A DNA stretch of 64,000 nt, from NCBI GenBank assembly GCA_963691705.1, contig OY829541.1:44223661-44287660 (forward strand). Direction: 5' to 3'. Shown here piece by piece: positions 49,501 through 63,383 of the stretch (position 1 is the stretch's first letter; every line of letters begins with the position of its first letter). The notes under the pieces are model-generated. The model ran no database searches and had not been told where the DNA came from. It saw only the letters and a program-made list of their open reading frames with translations. This stretch comes from Viola odorata (taxonomy: Eukaryota; Streptophyta; Magnoliopsida; Malpighiales; Violaceae). The translations under genes were made by a program, and so were the position numbers.

Positions 49501-52005
49501 GTGTTGTGATGGGTCACGTCCCCACATACACCTAGTCATTTTAAAAGTTGTGATTTGTCACGTCCCCACATCTTGTCTGTTTAGTGTTGTGATAGGTCAC
49601 GTCCCCACATACACCTTGTCATTTTAAAAGTTGTGATTTGTCACGTCCCCACATCTTGTCTGTTTAGTGTTGTGATAGGTCACGTCCCCACATACACCTA
49701 GTCATTTTAAAAGTTGTGATTGGTCACGTCCCCACATCTTGTCTGTTTAGTGTTGTGATAGGTCACGTCCCCACATACACCTTGTCATTTAAAAAGTTGT
49801 GATTGGTCACGTCCCCACATCTTGTCTGTTTAGTGTTGTGATAGGTCACGTCCCCACATACACCTTGTCATTTAAAAAGTTGTGATTGGTCACATCCCCA
49901 CATCTTGTCTGTTTAGTGTAGTGATAGGTCACGTCCCCACATACACCTTGTCATTTAAAAAGTTGTGATTGCTCACGTCCCCACATCTTGTCTGTTTAGT
50001 GTTGTGATAGGTCACGCCCCCACATACACCTTGTCATTTAAAAAGTTGTGATTGGTCACGTCCCCACATCTTGTCTGTTTAGTGTTGTGATAGGTCACGT
50101 TCCCACATACACCTTGTCATTTAAAAAGTTGTGATTGGCCACGTCCCCACATCTTGTGTCACATCCCCACATACACCTTGTCATTTAGAAAGTTGTGATT
50201 GGTCACGTCCTCACATTTTGTCTGTTTAGTGTTGTTATTGGTCATGTCCCCACATACACCTTGTCATTTAAAAAGTTGTGATTGGTAACGTCCCCACATC
50301 TTGTCTGTTTATTGTTGTGATAGGTCACGTTCCCACATACACCTTGTCATTTAAAAAGTTGTGATTGGTCACGTCCCCACATCTTGTCTGTTTAGTGTTG
50401 TGATAGGTCACGTCCCCACATACACCTTGTCATTTAAAAAGTTGTGATTGCTCACGTCCCCACATCTTGTCTGTTTAGTGTTGTGATAGGTCACGTCCCC
50501 ACATACACCTAGTCATTTTAAAAGTTGTGATTTGTCACGTCCCCACATCTTGTCTGTTTAGTGTTGTGATAGGTCACGTCCCCACATACACCTTGTCATT
50601 TTAAAAGTTGTGATTTGTCACGTCCCCACATCTTGCTGTTTAGTGTTGTGATAGGTCACGTCCCCACATACACCTTGTCATTTAAAAAGTTGTGATTGCT
50701 CACGTCCCCACATCTTGTCTGTTTAGTGTTGTGATAGGTTACGTCCCCACATACACCTAGTCATTTTAAAAGTTATGATTTGTCACGTCCCCACATCTTG
50801 TCTGTTTAGTGTTGTGATAGGTCACGTCCCCACATACACCTTGTCATTTAGAAAGTTGTGATTGGTCACGTCCTCACATTTTGTCTTTTTAGTGTTGTGA
50901 TAGGTCACGTCCCCACATACACCTTGTCATTTCCAAAGTTATGATTGGTCACCTCCCCACATCTTGTCTGTTTAGTGTTGTGATAGGTCACGTCCCCACA
51001 TACACCTTGTCATTTAAAAAGTTGTGATTGGTCACGTCCGCACATCTTGTCTGTTTAGTGTTGTGATAGGTCACGTTCCCACATACACCTTGTCATTTAA
51101 AAAGTTGTGATTGGCCACGTCCCCACATCTTGTGTCACGTCCCCACATACACCTTGTCATTTAGAAAGTTGTGATTGGTCACGTCCTCACATTTTGTCTG
51201 TTTAGTGTTGTTATTGGTCACGTCCCCACATACACCTTGTCATTTCAAAAGTTGTGATTGGTCACGTCCCCACATCTTGTCTGTTTAGTGTTGTGATATG
51301 TCACGTTCCCACATACACCTTGTCATTTAAAAAGTTGTGATTGGTCACGTCCCCACATCTTGTCTGTTTAGTGTTGTGATAGGTCACCCCCCCACATACA
51401 CCTTGCCATTTAAAAAGTTGTGATTGCTCACGTCCCCACATCTTGTCTGTTTAGTGTTGTGATGGGTCACGTCCCCACATACACCTAGTCATTTTAAAAG
51501 TTGTGATTTGTCACGTCCCCACATCTTGTCTGTTTAGTGTTGTGATAGGTCACGTCCCCACATACACCTTGTCATTTTAAAAGTTGTGATTTGTCACGTC
51601 CCCACATCTTGTCTGTTTAGTGTTGTGATAGGTCACGTCCCCACATACACCTTGTCATTTAGAAAGTTGTGATTGGTCACGTCCCCACATTTTGTCTGTT
51701 TAGTGTTGTGATAGGTCACGTCCCCACATACACCTTGTCATTTAGAAAGTTGTGATTGGTCACGTCCCCACATTTGGTCTGTTTAGTGTTGTAATAGGTT
51801 ACATCCCCACATACACCTTGTCATTTAAAAAGTTGTGATTGGTCACGTCCCCACATCTTGTCTGTTTAGTGTTGTGATAGGTCACGTCCCCACATACACC
51901 TTGTCATTTAAAAAGTTGTGATTGGTCACGTCCGCACATCTTGTCTGTTTAGTGTTGTGATAGGTCACGTGCCCACATACACCTTGTCATTTAAAAAGTT
52001 GTGAT
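46355..52005 (+). repeat. 3,262 bp offset duplication (46,355-48,743 to 49,617-52,005)
   Basis: Markers TTAGTGTAGTG (46,651 and 49,913), TCTTTTTAG (47,622 and 50,884) and ACATCCCC (48,539 and 51,801) lie 3,262 bp apart. The period is 40 dimers minus three short B deletions minus one base. Private changes are GTCACCACATAC near 46,673 in the left copy, and TGTAATAGG near 51,792 and ACGTGCCC near 51,968 in the right. Confidence 0.88.
47401..49699 (+). repeat. 1,309 bp offset duplication (47,401-48,390 to 48,710-49,699)
   Basis: The GTCTTTTTAG marker occurs at 47,621 and 48,930, with GGTTACG/CTAGTC/TTATGATTTG before it and CATTTCCAAAGTTATG after it in both. The period is 16 dimers minus 19. This smaller duplication sits inside the left arm of the 3,262 bp one. 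A further copy at 50,883 arises from the larger event. Confidence 0.87.
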
Positions 52006-55000
52006 TGGTCACGTCCCCACATCTTGTCTGTTTAGTGTTGTGATAGGTCACGTCCCCACATACACCTTGTCATTTAAAAAGTTGTGATTGGTCACGTCCC
52101 CACATCTTGTCTGTTTAGTGTTGTGATAGGTCACGTTCCCACATACACCTTGTCATTTAGAAAGTTGTGATTGGTCACGTCCCCACATCTTGTGATTGGT
52201 CACGTCCCCACATTTTGTCTGTTTAGTGTTGTGATAGGTCACGTCCCCACATACACCTTGTCATTTAAAACGTTGTGATTGCTCACGTCCCCACATCTTG
52301 TCTGTTTAGTGTTGTGATAGGTCACGTCCCCACATACACCTTGTCATTTAAAAAGTTGTGATTGCTCACGTCCCCACATCTTGTCTGTTTAGTGTTGTGA
52401 TAGCTCACGTCCCCACATACACCTTGTCATTTAAAAAGTTGTGATTGGTCACGTCCCCACATCTTGCTGTTTAGTGTTGTGATAGGTCACGTCCCCACAT
52501 ACACCTAATCATTTTAAAAGTTGTGATTTGTCACGTCCCCACATCTTGTCTGTTTAGTGTTGTGATAGGTCACGTTCCCACATACACCTTGTCATTTACA
52601 AAGTTGTGATTGGTCACCTCCCCACATCTCGTCTGTTTAGTGTTGTGATAGGTCACGTTCCCACATACACCTTGTCATTTAAAAAGTTGTGATTGCTCAC
52701 GTCCCCACATCTTGTCTGTTTAGTGTTGTGATAGGTCACGCCCCCACATACACCTTGTCATTTAAAAAGTTGTGATTGGTCACGTCCCCACATCTTGTCT
52801 GTTTAGTGTTGTGATAGGTCACGTTCCCACATACACCTTGTCATTTAAAAAGTTGTGATTGGCCACGTCCCCACATCTTGTGTCACATCCCCACATACAC
52901 CTTGTCATTTAGAAAGTTGTGATTGGTCACGTCCTCACATTTTGTCTGTTTAGTGTTGTTATTGGTCACGTCCCAACATACACCTTGTCATTTAAAAAGT
53001 TGTGATTGGTAACGTCCCCACATCTTGTCTGTTTATTGTTGTGATAGGTCACGTTCCCACATACACCTTGTCATTTAAAAAGTTGTGATTGGTCACGTCC
53101 CCACATCTTGTCTGTTTAGTGTTGTGATAGGTCACGTCCCCACATACACCTTGTCATTTAAAAAGTTGTGATTGCTCACGTCCCCACATCTTGTCTGTTT
53201 AGTGTTGTGATAGGTCACGTCCCCACATACACCTTGTCATTTAGAAAGTTGTGATTGGTCACGTCCTCACATTTTGTCTTTTTAGTGTTGTGATAGGTCA
53301 CGTCCCCACATACACCTTGTCATTTCCAAAGTTATGATTGGTCACCTCCCCACATCTTGTCTGTTTAGTGTTGTGATAGGTCACGTCCCCACATACACCT
53401 TGTCATTTAAAAAGTTGTGATTGGTCACGTCCGCACATCTTGTCTGTTTAGTGTTGTGATAGGTCACGTTCCCACATACACCTTGTCATTTAAAAAGTTG
53501 TGATTGGCCACGTCCCCACATCTTGTGTCACGTCCCCACATACACCTTGTCATTTAGAAAGTTGTGATTGGTCACGTCCTCACATTTTGTCTGTTTAGTG
53601 TTGTTATTGGTCACGTCCCCACATACACCTTGTCATTTCAAAAGTTGTGATTGGTCACGTCCCCACATCTTGTCTGTTTAGTGTTGTGATATGTCACGTT
53701 CCCACATACACCTTGTCATTTAAAAAGTTGTGATTGGTCACGTCCCCACATCTTGTCTGTTTAGTGTTGTGATAGGTCACCCCCCCACATACACCTTGCC
53801 ATTTAAAAAGTTGTGATTGCTCACGTCCCCACATCTTGTCTGTTTAGTGTTGTGATGGGTCACGTCCCCACATACACCTAGTCATTTTAAAAGTTGTGAT
53901 TTGTCACGTCCCCACATCTTGTCTGTTTAGTGTTGTGATAGGTCACGTCCCCACATACACCTTGTCATTTTAAAAGTTGTGATTTGTCACGTCCCCACAT
54001 CTTGTCTGTTTAGTGTTGTGATAGGTCACGTCCCCACATACACCTTGTCATTTAGAAAGTTGTGATTGGTCACGTCCCCACATTTTGTCTGTTTAGTGTT
54101 GTGATAGGTCACGTCCCCACATACACCTTGTCATTTAGAAAGTTGTGATTGGTCACGTCCCCACATTTGGTCTGTTTAGTGTTGTGATAGGTTACATCCC
54201 CACATACACCTTGTCATTTAAAAAGTTGTGATTGGTCACGTCCCCACATCTTGTCTGTTTAGTGTTGTGATAGGTCACGTCCCCACATACACCTTGTCAT
54301 TTAAAAAGTTGTGATTGGTCACGTCCGCACATCTTGTCTGTTTAGTGTTGTGATAGGTCACGTTCCCACATACACCTTGTCATTTAAAAAGTTGTGATTG
54401 GTCACGTCCCCACATCTTGTCTGTTTAGTGTTGTGATAGGTCACGTCCCCACATACACCTTGTCATTTAAAAAGTTGTGATTGGTCACGTCCCCACATCT
54501 TGTCTGTTTAGTGTTGTGATAGGTCACGTTCCCACATACACCTTGTCATTTAGAAAGTTGTGATTGGTCACGTCCCCACATCTTGTGATTGGTCACGTCC
54601 CCACATTTTGTCTGTTTAGTGTTGTGATAGGTCACGTCCCCACATACACCTTGTCATTTAAAAAGTTGTGATTGCTCACGTCCCCACATCTTGTCTGTTT
54701 AGTGTTGTGATAGGTCACGTCCCCACATACACCTTGTCATTTAAAAAGTTGTGATTGCTCACGTCCCCACATCTTGTCTGTTTAGTGTTGTGATAGCTCA
54801 CGTCCCCACATACACCTTGTCATTTAAAAAGTTGTGATTGGTCACGTCCCCACATCTTGCTGTTTAGTGTTGTGATAGGTCACGTCCCCACATACACCTA
54901 GTCATTTTAAAAGTTGTGATTTGTCACGTCCCCACATCTTGTCTGTTTAGTGTTGTGATAGGTCACGTTCCCACATACACCTTGTCATTTACAAAGTTGT

Positions 55001-55080
55001 GATTGGTCACCTCCCCACATCTCGTCTGTTTAGTGTTGTGATAGGTCACGTTCCCACATACACCTTGTCATTTAAAAAGT
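50780..55080 (+). repeat. 2,393 bp offset duplication (50,780-52,690 to 53,173-55,083)
   Basis: GTCTTTTTAG (50,883 and 53,276), AGGTCACCCC (51,381 and 53,774), ACATCCC (51,801 and 54,194) and CTCGTCTG (52,628 and 55,021) are all 2,393 bp apart. The period is 29 dimers plus 25 minus 38 minus 1. Private to the left arm are TGTAATAGG, ACGTGCCC, AAAACGTTG near 52,268 and CCTAATCATTTT near 52,505; the right arm has the consensus at each. The left arm has therefore changed since duplication, or was not the template. Confidence 0.88.
52691..53172 (+). repeat. Linker between the 2,393 bp arms, related to 50.0-50.5 kb
   Basis: It carries ACGCCCCC, ACGTTCCC, GGCCACG, the short B with CACATCCCC, TTGTTATTGG, GGTAACG and TTTATTGTTG, in the same order as 50.0-50.5 kb. 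A private change is GTCCCAACATAC near 52,970. I see no unique DNA here. Confidence 0.8.
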
Positions 55081-57391
55081 TGTGATTGGTCACGTCCCCA
55101 CATCTTGTCTGTTTAGTGTTGTGATAGGTCACGTCCCCACATACACCTTGTCATTTAAAAAGTTGTGATTGGTCACGTCCCCACATCTTGTCTGTTTAGT
55201 GTTGTGATAGGCCACGTCCCCACATACACCTTGTCATTTAAAAAGTTGTGATTGGTCACGTCCCCACATCTTGCTGTTTAGTGTTGTGATAGGTCACGTC
55301 CCCACATACACCTAGTCATTTTAAAAGTTGTGATTTGTCACGTCCCCACATCTTGTCTGTTTAGTGTTGTGATAGGTCACGTTCCCACATACACCTTGTC
55401 ATTTACAAAGTTGTGATTGGTCACCTCCCCACATCTTGTCTGTTTAGTGTTGTGATAGGTCACGTTCCCACATACACCTTGTCATTTAAAAAGTTGTGAT
55501 TGGTCACGTCCCCACATCTTGTCTGTTTAGTGTTGTGATAGGTCACGTCCCCACATACACCTTGTCATTTAAAAAGTTGTGATTGGTCACGTCCCCACAT
55601 CTTGTCTGTTTAGTGTTGTGATAGGCCACGTCCCCACATACACCTTGTCATTTAAAAAGTTGTGATTGGTCACGTCCCCACATCTTGCTGTTTAGTGTTG
55701 TGATAGGTCACGTCCCCACATACACCTAGTCATTTTAAAAGTTGTGATTTGTCACGTCCCCACATCTTGTCTGTTTAGTGTTGTGATAGGTCACGTCCCC
55801 ACATACACCTTGTCATTTAAAAAGTTGTGATTGGTCACGTCCCCACATCTTGTCTGTTTAGTGTTGTGATAGGTCACGCCCCCACATACACCTTGTCATT
55901 TAAAAAGTTGTGATTGGTCACGTCCCCACATTTTGTCTGTTTAGTGTTGTGATAGGTCACGCCCCCACATACACCTTGTCATTTAAAAAGTTGTGATTGG
56001 TCACGTCCCCACATTTTGTCTGTTTAGTGTTGTGATAGGTCACGTCCCCACATACACCTTGTCATTTACAAAGTTGTGATTGGTCACCTCCCCACATCTT
56101 GTCTGTTTAGTGTTGTGATAGGTCACGTCCCCACATACACCTTGTCATTTACAAAGTTGTGATTGGTCACCTCCCCACATCTTGTCTGTTTAGTGTTGTG
56201 ATAGGTCACGTTCCCACATACACCTTGTCATTTACAAAGTTGTGATTGGTCACGTCCCCACATTTTGTCTGTTTAGTGGTGTGATAGGTCACGTCCCCAC
56301 ATACACCTTGTCATTTACAAAGTTGTGATTGGTCACCTCCCCACATCTTGTCTGTTTAGTGTTGTGATAGGTCACGTTCCCACATACACCTAGTCATTTT
56401 AAAAGTTGTGATTTGTCACGTCCCCACATCTTGTCTGTTTAGTGTTGTGATAGGTCACGTCCCCACATACACCTTGTCATTTTAAAAGTTGTGATTGGTC
56501 ACGTCCCCATATCTTGTCTGTTTAGTGTTGTGATAGGTCACGTCCCCACATACACCTTGTCATTTAAAAAGTTGTGATTGGTCACGTCCCCACATCTTGT
56601 CTGTTTAGTGTTGTGATAGGTCACGTCCCCACATACACCTTGTCATTTAAAAAGTTGTGATTGGTCACGTCCCCACATCTTGTCTGTTTAGTGTTGTGAT
56701 AGGTCACGTCCCCACATACACCTTGTCATTTAAAAAGTTGTGATTGGTCACGTCCCCACATCTTGTCTGTTTAGTGTTGTGATAGGTCACGTCCCCACAT
56801 ACACCTTGTCATTTAAAAAGTTGTGATTGGTCACGTCCCCACATCTTGTCTGTTTAGTGTTGTGATAGGTCACGTCCCCACATACACCTTGTCATTTAAA
56901 AAGTTGTGATTGCTCACGTCCCCACATCTTGTCTGTTTAGTGTTGTGATAGGTCACGCCCCCACATACACCTTGTCATTTAAAAAGTTGTGATTGGTCAC
57001 GTCCCCACATCTTGTCTGTTTAGTGTTGTGATAGGTCACGTTCCCACATACACCTTGTCATTTAAAAAGTTGTGATTGGCCACGTCCCCACATCTTGTGT
57101 CACATCCCCACATACACCTTGTCATTTAGAAAGTTGTGATTGGTCACGTCCTCACATTTTGTCTGTTTAGTGTTGTTATTGGTCACGTCCCCACATACAC
57201 CTTGTCATTTAAAAAGTTGTGATTGGTAACGCCCCCACATCTTGTCTGTTTATTGTTGTGATAGGTCACGTTCCCACATACACCTTGTCATTTAAAAAGT
57301 TGTGATTGGTCACATCCCCACATCTTGTCTGTTTAGTGTTGTGATAGGTCACGCCCCCACATACACCTTGCCATTTAAAAAGTTGTGATTG
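54675..57391 (+). repeat. 2,717 bp block, copy 1
   Basis: This block matches 57,392-60,108 at offset 2,717, with homology running to about 60,167: CTCGTCTG (55,021 and 57,738), TTTAGTGGTGTG (56,273 and 58,990), ACGTCCCCAT (56,501 and 59,218) and CACATCCCCA (57,101 and 59,818). The period is 33 dimers minus 19 minus 3. Between about 55,950 and 56,200 the variant order differs from copy 2 without changing length, which suggests local conversion or a register-neutral exchange. Confidence 0.87.
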
Positions 57392-60167
57392 CTCACGTCC
57401 TCACATCTTGTCTGTTTAGTGTTGTGATAGGTCACGTCCCCACATACACCTTGTCATTTAAAAAGTTGTGATTGCTCACGTCCCCACATCTTGTCTGTTT
57501 AGTGTTGTGATAGCTCACGTCCCCACATACACCTTGTCATTTAAAAAGTTGTGATTGGTCACGTCCCCACATCTTGCTGTTTAGTGTTGTGATAGGTCAC
57601 GTCCCCACATACACCTAGTCATTTTAAAAGTTGTGATTTGTCACGTCCCCACATCTTGTCTGTTTAGTGTTGTGATAGGTCACGTTCCCACATACACCTT
57701 GTCATTTACAAAGTTGTGATTGGTCACCTCCCCACATCTCGTCTGTTTAGTGTTGTGATAGGTCACGTTCCCACATACACCTTGTCATTTAAAAAGTTGT
57801 GATTGGTCACGTCCCCACATCTTGTCTGTTTAGTGTTGTGATAGGTCACGTCCCCACATACACCTTGTCATTTAAAAAGTTGTGATTGGTCACGTCCCCA
57901 CATCTTGTCTGTTTAGTGTTGTGATAGGCCACGTCCCCACATACACCTTGTCATTTAAAAAGTTGTGATTGGTCACGTCCCCACATCTTGCTGTTTAGTG
58001 TTGTGATAGGTCACGTCCCCACATACACCTAGTCATTTTAAAAGTTGTGATTTGTCACGTCCCCACATCTTGTCTGTTTAGTGTTGTGATAGGTCACGTT
58101 CCCACATACACCTTGTCATTTACAAAGTTGTGATTGGTCACCTCCCCACATCTTGTCTGTTTAGTGTTGTGATAGGTCACGTTCCCACATACACCTTGTC
58201 ATTTAAAAAGTTGTGATTGGTCACGTCCCCACATCTTGTCTGTTTAGTGTTGTGATAGGTCACGTCCCCACATACACCTTGTCATTTAAAAAGTTGTGAT
58301 TGGTCACGTCCCCACATCTTGTCTGTTTAGTGTTGTGATAGGCCACGTCCCCACGTACACCTTGTCATTTAAAAAGTTGTGATTGGTCACGTCCCCACAT
58401 CTTGCTGTTTAGTGTTGTGATAGGTCACGTCCCCACATACACCTAGTCATTTTAAAAGTTGTGATTTGTCACGTCCCCACATCTTGTCTGTTTAGTGTTG
58501 TGATAGGTCACGTCCCCACATACACCTTGTCATTTAAAAAGTTGTGATTGGTCACGTCCCCACATCTTGTCTGTTTAGTGTTGTGATAGGTCACGCCCCC
58601 ACATACACCTTGTCATTTAAAAAGTTGTGATTGGTCACGTCCCCACATTTTGTCTGTTTAGTGTTGTGATAGGTCACGTCCCCACATACACCTTGTCATT
58701 TACAAAGTTGTGATTGGTCACCTCCCCACATCTTGTCTGTTTAGTGTTGTGATAGGTCACGTTCCCACATACACCTTGTCATTTAAAAAGTTGTGATAGG
58801 TCACGTCCCCACATTTTGTCTGTTTAGTGTTGTGATAGGTCACGTCCCCACATACACCTTGTCATTTACAAAGTTGTGATTGGTCACCTCCCCACATCTT
58901 GTCTGTTTAGTGTTGTGATAGGTCACGTTCCCACATACACCTTGTCATTTACAAAGTTGTGATTGGTCACGTCCCCACATTTTGTCTGTTTAGTGGTGTG
59001 ATAGGTCACGTCCCCACATACACCTTGTCATTTACAAAGTTGTGATTGGTCACCTCCCCACATCTTGTCTGTTTAGTGTTGTGATAGGTCACGTTCCCAC
59101 ATACACCTAGTCATTTTAAAAGTTGTGATTTGTCACGTCCCCACATCTTGTCTGTTTAGTGTTGTGATAGGTCACGTCCCCACATACACCTAGTCATTTT
59201 AAAAGTTGTGATTGGTCACGTCCCCATATCTTGTCTGTTTAGTGTTGTGATAGGTCACGTCCCCACATACACCTTGTCATTTAAAAAGTTGTGATTGGTC
59301 ACGTCCCCACATCTTGTCTGTTTAGTGTTGTGATAGGTCACGTCCCCACATACACCTTGTCATTTAAAAAGTTGTGATTGGTCACGTCCCCACATCTTGT
59401 CTGTTTAGTGTTGTGATAGGTCACGTCCCCACATACACCTTGTCATTTAAAAAGTTGTGATTGGTCACGTCCCCACATCTTGTCTGTTTAGTGTTGTGAT
59501 AGGTCACGTCCCCACATACACCTTGTCATTTAAAAAGTTGTGATTGGTCACGTCCCCACATCTTGTCTGTTTAGTGTTGTGATAGGTCACGTCCCCACAT
59601 ACACCTTGTCATTTAAAAAGTTGTGATTGCTCACGTCCCCATATCTTGTCTGTTTAGTGTTGTGATAGGTCACGCCCCCACATACACCTTGTCATTTAAA
59701 AAGTTGTGATTGGTCACGTCCCCACATCTTGTCTGTTTAGTGTTGTGATAGGTCACGTTCCCACATACACCTTGTCATTTAAAAAGTTGTGATTGGCCAC
59801 GTCCCCACATCTTGTGTCACATCCCCACATACACCTTGTCATTTAGAAAGTTGTGATTGGTCACGTCCTCACATTTTGTCTGTTTAGTGTTGTTATTGGT
59901 CACGTCCCCACATACACCTTGTCATTTAAAAAGTTGTGATTGGTAACGTCCCCACATCTTGTCTGTTTATTGTTGTGATAGGTCACGTTCCCACATACAC
60001 CTTGTCATTTAAAAAGTTGTGATTGGTCACATCCCCACATCTTGTCTGTTTAGTGTTGTGATAGGTCACGCCCCCACATACACCTTGCCATTTAAAAAGT
60101 TGTGATTGCTCACGTCCTCACATCTTGTCTGTTTAGTGTTGTGATAGGTCACGTCCCCACATACACC
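57392..60167 (+). repeat. 2,717 bp block, copy 2
   Basis: This is the second copy. Private changes are CCACGTACAC near 58,352 and CCCCATATC near 59,638. It contains TTGTGATAGGTCACG in an A position near 58,791 (an A half-unit with the B-type TAGG spacer), also seen at 34.85, 40.62, 44.15 and 60.85 kb. Confidence 0.87.
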
Positions 60168-62660
60168 TAGTCATTTTAAAAGTTGTGATTTGTCATGTCC
60201 CCACATCTTGTCTGTTTAGTGTTGTGATAGGTCACGTCCCCACATACACCTTGTCATTTAAAAAGTTGTGATTGGTCACGTCCCCACATCTTGTCTGTTT
60301 AGTGTTGTGATAGGTCACGCCCCCACATACACCTTGCCATTTAAAAAGTTGTGATTGCTCACGTCCCCACATCTTGTCTGTTTAGTGTTGTGATAGGTCA
60401 CGTCCCCACATACACCTAGTCATTTTAAAAGTTGTGATTTGTCACGTCCCCACATCTTGTCTGTTTAGTGTTGTGATAGGTCACGTCCCCACATACACCT
60501 TGTCATTTTAAAAGTTGTGATTTGTCACGTCCCCACATCTTGTCTGTTTAGTGTTGTGATAGGTCACGTCCCCACATACACCTTGTCATTTAAAAAGTTG
60601 TGATTGGTCACGTCCCCACATCTTGTCTGTTTAGTGTTGTGATAGGTCACGCCCCCACATACACCTTGTCATTTAAAAAGTTGTGATTGGTCACGTCCCC
60701 ACATTTTGTCTGTTTAGTGTTGTGATAGGTCACGTCCCCACATACACCTTGTCATTTACAAAGTTGTGATTGGTCACCTCCCCACATCTTGTCTGTTTAG
60801 TGTTGTGATAGGTCACGTTCCCACATACACCTTGTCATTTAAAAAGTTGTGATAGGTCACGTCCCCACATTTTGTCTGTTTAGTGTTGTGATAGGTCACG
60901 TCCCCACATACACCTTGTCATTTACAAAGTTGTGATTGGTCACCTCCCCACATCTTGCCTGTTTAGTGTTGTGATAGGTCACGTTCCCACATACACCTTG
61001 TCATTTACAAAGTTGTGATTGGTCACGTCCCCACATTTTGTCTGTTTAGTGGTGTGATAGGTCACGTCCCCACATACACCTTGTCATTTACAAAGTTGTG
61101 ATTGGTCACCTCCCCACATCTTGTCTGTTTAGTGTTGTGATAGGTCACGTTCCCACATACACCTAGTCATTTTAAAAGTTGTGATTTGTCACGTCCCCAC
61201 ATCTTGTCTGTTTAGTGTTGTGATAGGTCACGTCCCCACATACACCTAGTCATTTTAAAAGTTGTGATTGGTCACGTCCCCATATCTTGTCTGTTTAGTG
61301 TTGTGATAGGTCACGTCCCCACATACACCTTGTCATTTAAAAAGTTGTGATTGGTCACGTCACCACATCTTGTCTGTTTAGTGTTGTGATAGGTCACGTC
61401 CCCACATACACCTTGTCATTTAAAAAGTTGTGATTGGTCACGTCCCCACATCTTGTCTGTTTAGTGTTGTGATAGGTCACGTCCCCACATACACCTTGTC
61501 ATTTAAAAAGTTGTGATTGGTCACGTCCCCACATCTTGTCTGTTTAGTGTTGTGATAGGTCACGTCCCCACATACACCTTGTCATTTAAAAAGTTGTGAT
61601 TGGTCACGTCCCCACATCTTGTCTGTTTAGTGTTGTGATAGGTCACGTCCCCACATACACCTTGTCATTTAAAAAGTTGTGATTGCTCACGTCCCCACAT
61701 CTTGTCTGTTTAGTGTTGTGATAGGTCACGCCCCCACATACACCTTGTCATTTAAAAAGTTGTGATTGGTCACGTCCCCACATCTTGTCTGTTTAGTGTT
61801 GTGATAGGTCACGTTCCCACATACACCTTGTCATTTAAAAAGTTGTGATTGGCCACGTCCCCACATCTTGTGTCACATCCCCACATACACCTTGTCATTT
61901 AGAAAGTTGTGATTGGTCACGTCCTCACATTTTGTCTGTTTAGTGTTGTTATTGGTCACGTCCCCACATACACCTTGTCATTTAAAAAGTTGTGATTGGT
62001 AACGTCCCCACATCTTGTCTGTTTATTGTTGTGATAGGTCACGTTCCCACATACACCTTGTCATTTAAAAAGTTGTGATTGGTCACATCCCCACATCTTG
62101 TCTGTTTAGTGTTGTGATAGGTCACGCCCCCACATACACCTTGCCATTTAAAAAGTTGTGATTGCTCACGTCCTCACATCTTGTCTGTTTAGTGTTGTGA
62201 TAGGTCACGTCCCCACATACACCTAGTCATTTTAAAAGTTGTGATTTGTCATGTCCCCACATCTTGTCTGTTTAGTGTTGTGATAGGTCACGTCCCCACA
62301 TACACCTTGTCATTTAAAAAGTTGTGATTGGTCACGTCCCCACATCTTGTCTGTTTAGTGTTGTGATAGGTCACGCCCCCACATACACCTTGCCATTTAA
62401 AAAGTTGTGATTGCTCACGTCCCCACATCTTGTCTGTTTAGTGTTGTGATAGGTCACGTCCCCACATACACCTAGTCATTTTAAAAGTTGTGATTTGTCA
62501 CGTCCCCACATCTTGTCTGTTTAGTGTTGTGATAGGTCACGTCCCCACATACACCTTGTCATTTTAAAAGTTGTGATTTGTCACGTCCCCACATCTTGTC
62601 TGTTTAGTGTTGTGATAGGTCACGTCCCCACATACACCTTGTCATTTAAAAAGTTGTGAT
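58490..62660 (+). repeat. 2,056 bp tandem pair (58,490-60,600 to 60,546-62,656)
   Basis: TTTAGTGGT (58,990 and 61,046), ACGTCCCCAT (59,218 and 61,274) and CACATCCCCA (59,818 and 61,874) are 2,056 bp apart: 25 dimers minus one 19 bp deletion. Private to the second copy are CTTGCCTG near 60,957 and GTCACCACATC near 61,359. The first copy overlaps the end of the 2,717 bp block, so TTTAGTGGTGTG occurs three times in all, at 56.27, 58.99 and 61.05 kb. Confidence 0.87.
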
Positions 62661-63383
62661 TGCTCACGTCCCCACATCTTGTCTGTTTAGTGTTGTGATA
62701 GGTCACGCCCCCACATACACCTTGTCATTTAAAAAGTTGTGATTGGTCACGTCCCCACATCTTGTCTGTTTAGTGTTGTGATAGGTCACGCCCCCACATA
62801 CACCTTGTCATTATAAAAGTTGTGATTGGTCACGTCCCCACATCTTCTCTGTGTAGTGTTGTGATAGGTCACGTCCCCACATACACCTTGTCATTTAAAA
62901 AGTTGTGATTGGTCACGTCCCCACATCTTCTCTGCTTAGTGTTGTGATAGGTCACGTACCCACATACACCTTGTCATTTAAAAAGTTGTGATTGGTCACG
63001 TCCCCACATCTTCTCTGCTTAGTGTTGTGATAGGGCACGTCCCCACATACACCTTGTCATTTAGAAAGTTGTGATTGCTCACGTCCCCACATCTTGTCTG
63101 TTTAGTGTTGTGATAGGTCACGTCCCCACATACACCTTGTCATTTAAAAAGTTGTGATTGCTCACGTCCCCACATCTTGTCTGTTTAGTGTTGTGATAGG
63201 TCACGTCCCCACATACACCTAGTCATTTTAAAAGTTGTGATTTGTCACGTCCCCACATCTTGTCTGTTTAGTGTTGTGATAGGTCACGTCCCCACATACA
63301 CCTAGTCATTTTAAAAGTTGTGATTGGTCACGTCCCCACATCTTGTCTGTTTAGTGTTGTGATAGGTCACGTCCCCACATACA
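62661..63383 (+). repeat. Distant copy of the 45.8-46.5 kb segment
   Basis: It reproduces the 45.8-46.5 kb variant order at offset 16,866: two ACGCCCCC B units, TATAAAAG, CTTCTCTGTGTAG, two CTTCTCTGCTTAG units, GGGCACG, then two CTAGTC units. Private changes are GTCACGTACCCAC near 62,956 and GATTGCTCAC near 63,075. Confidence 0.86.
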
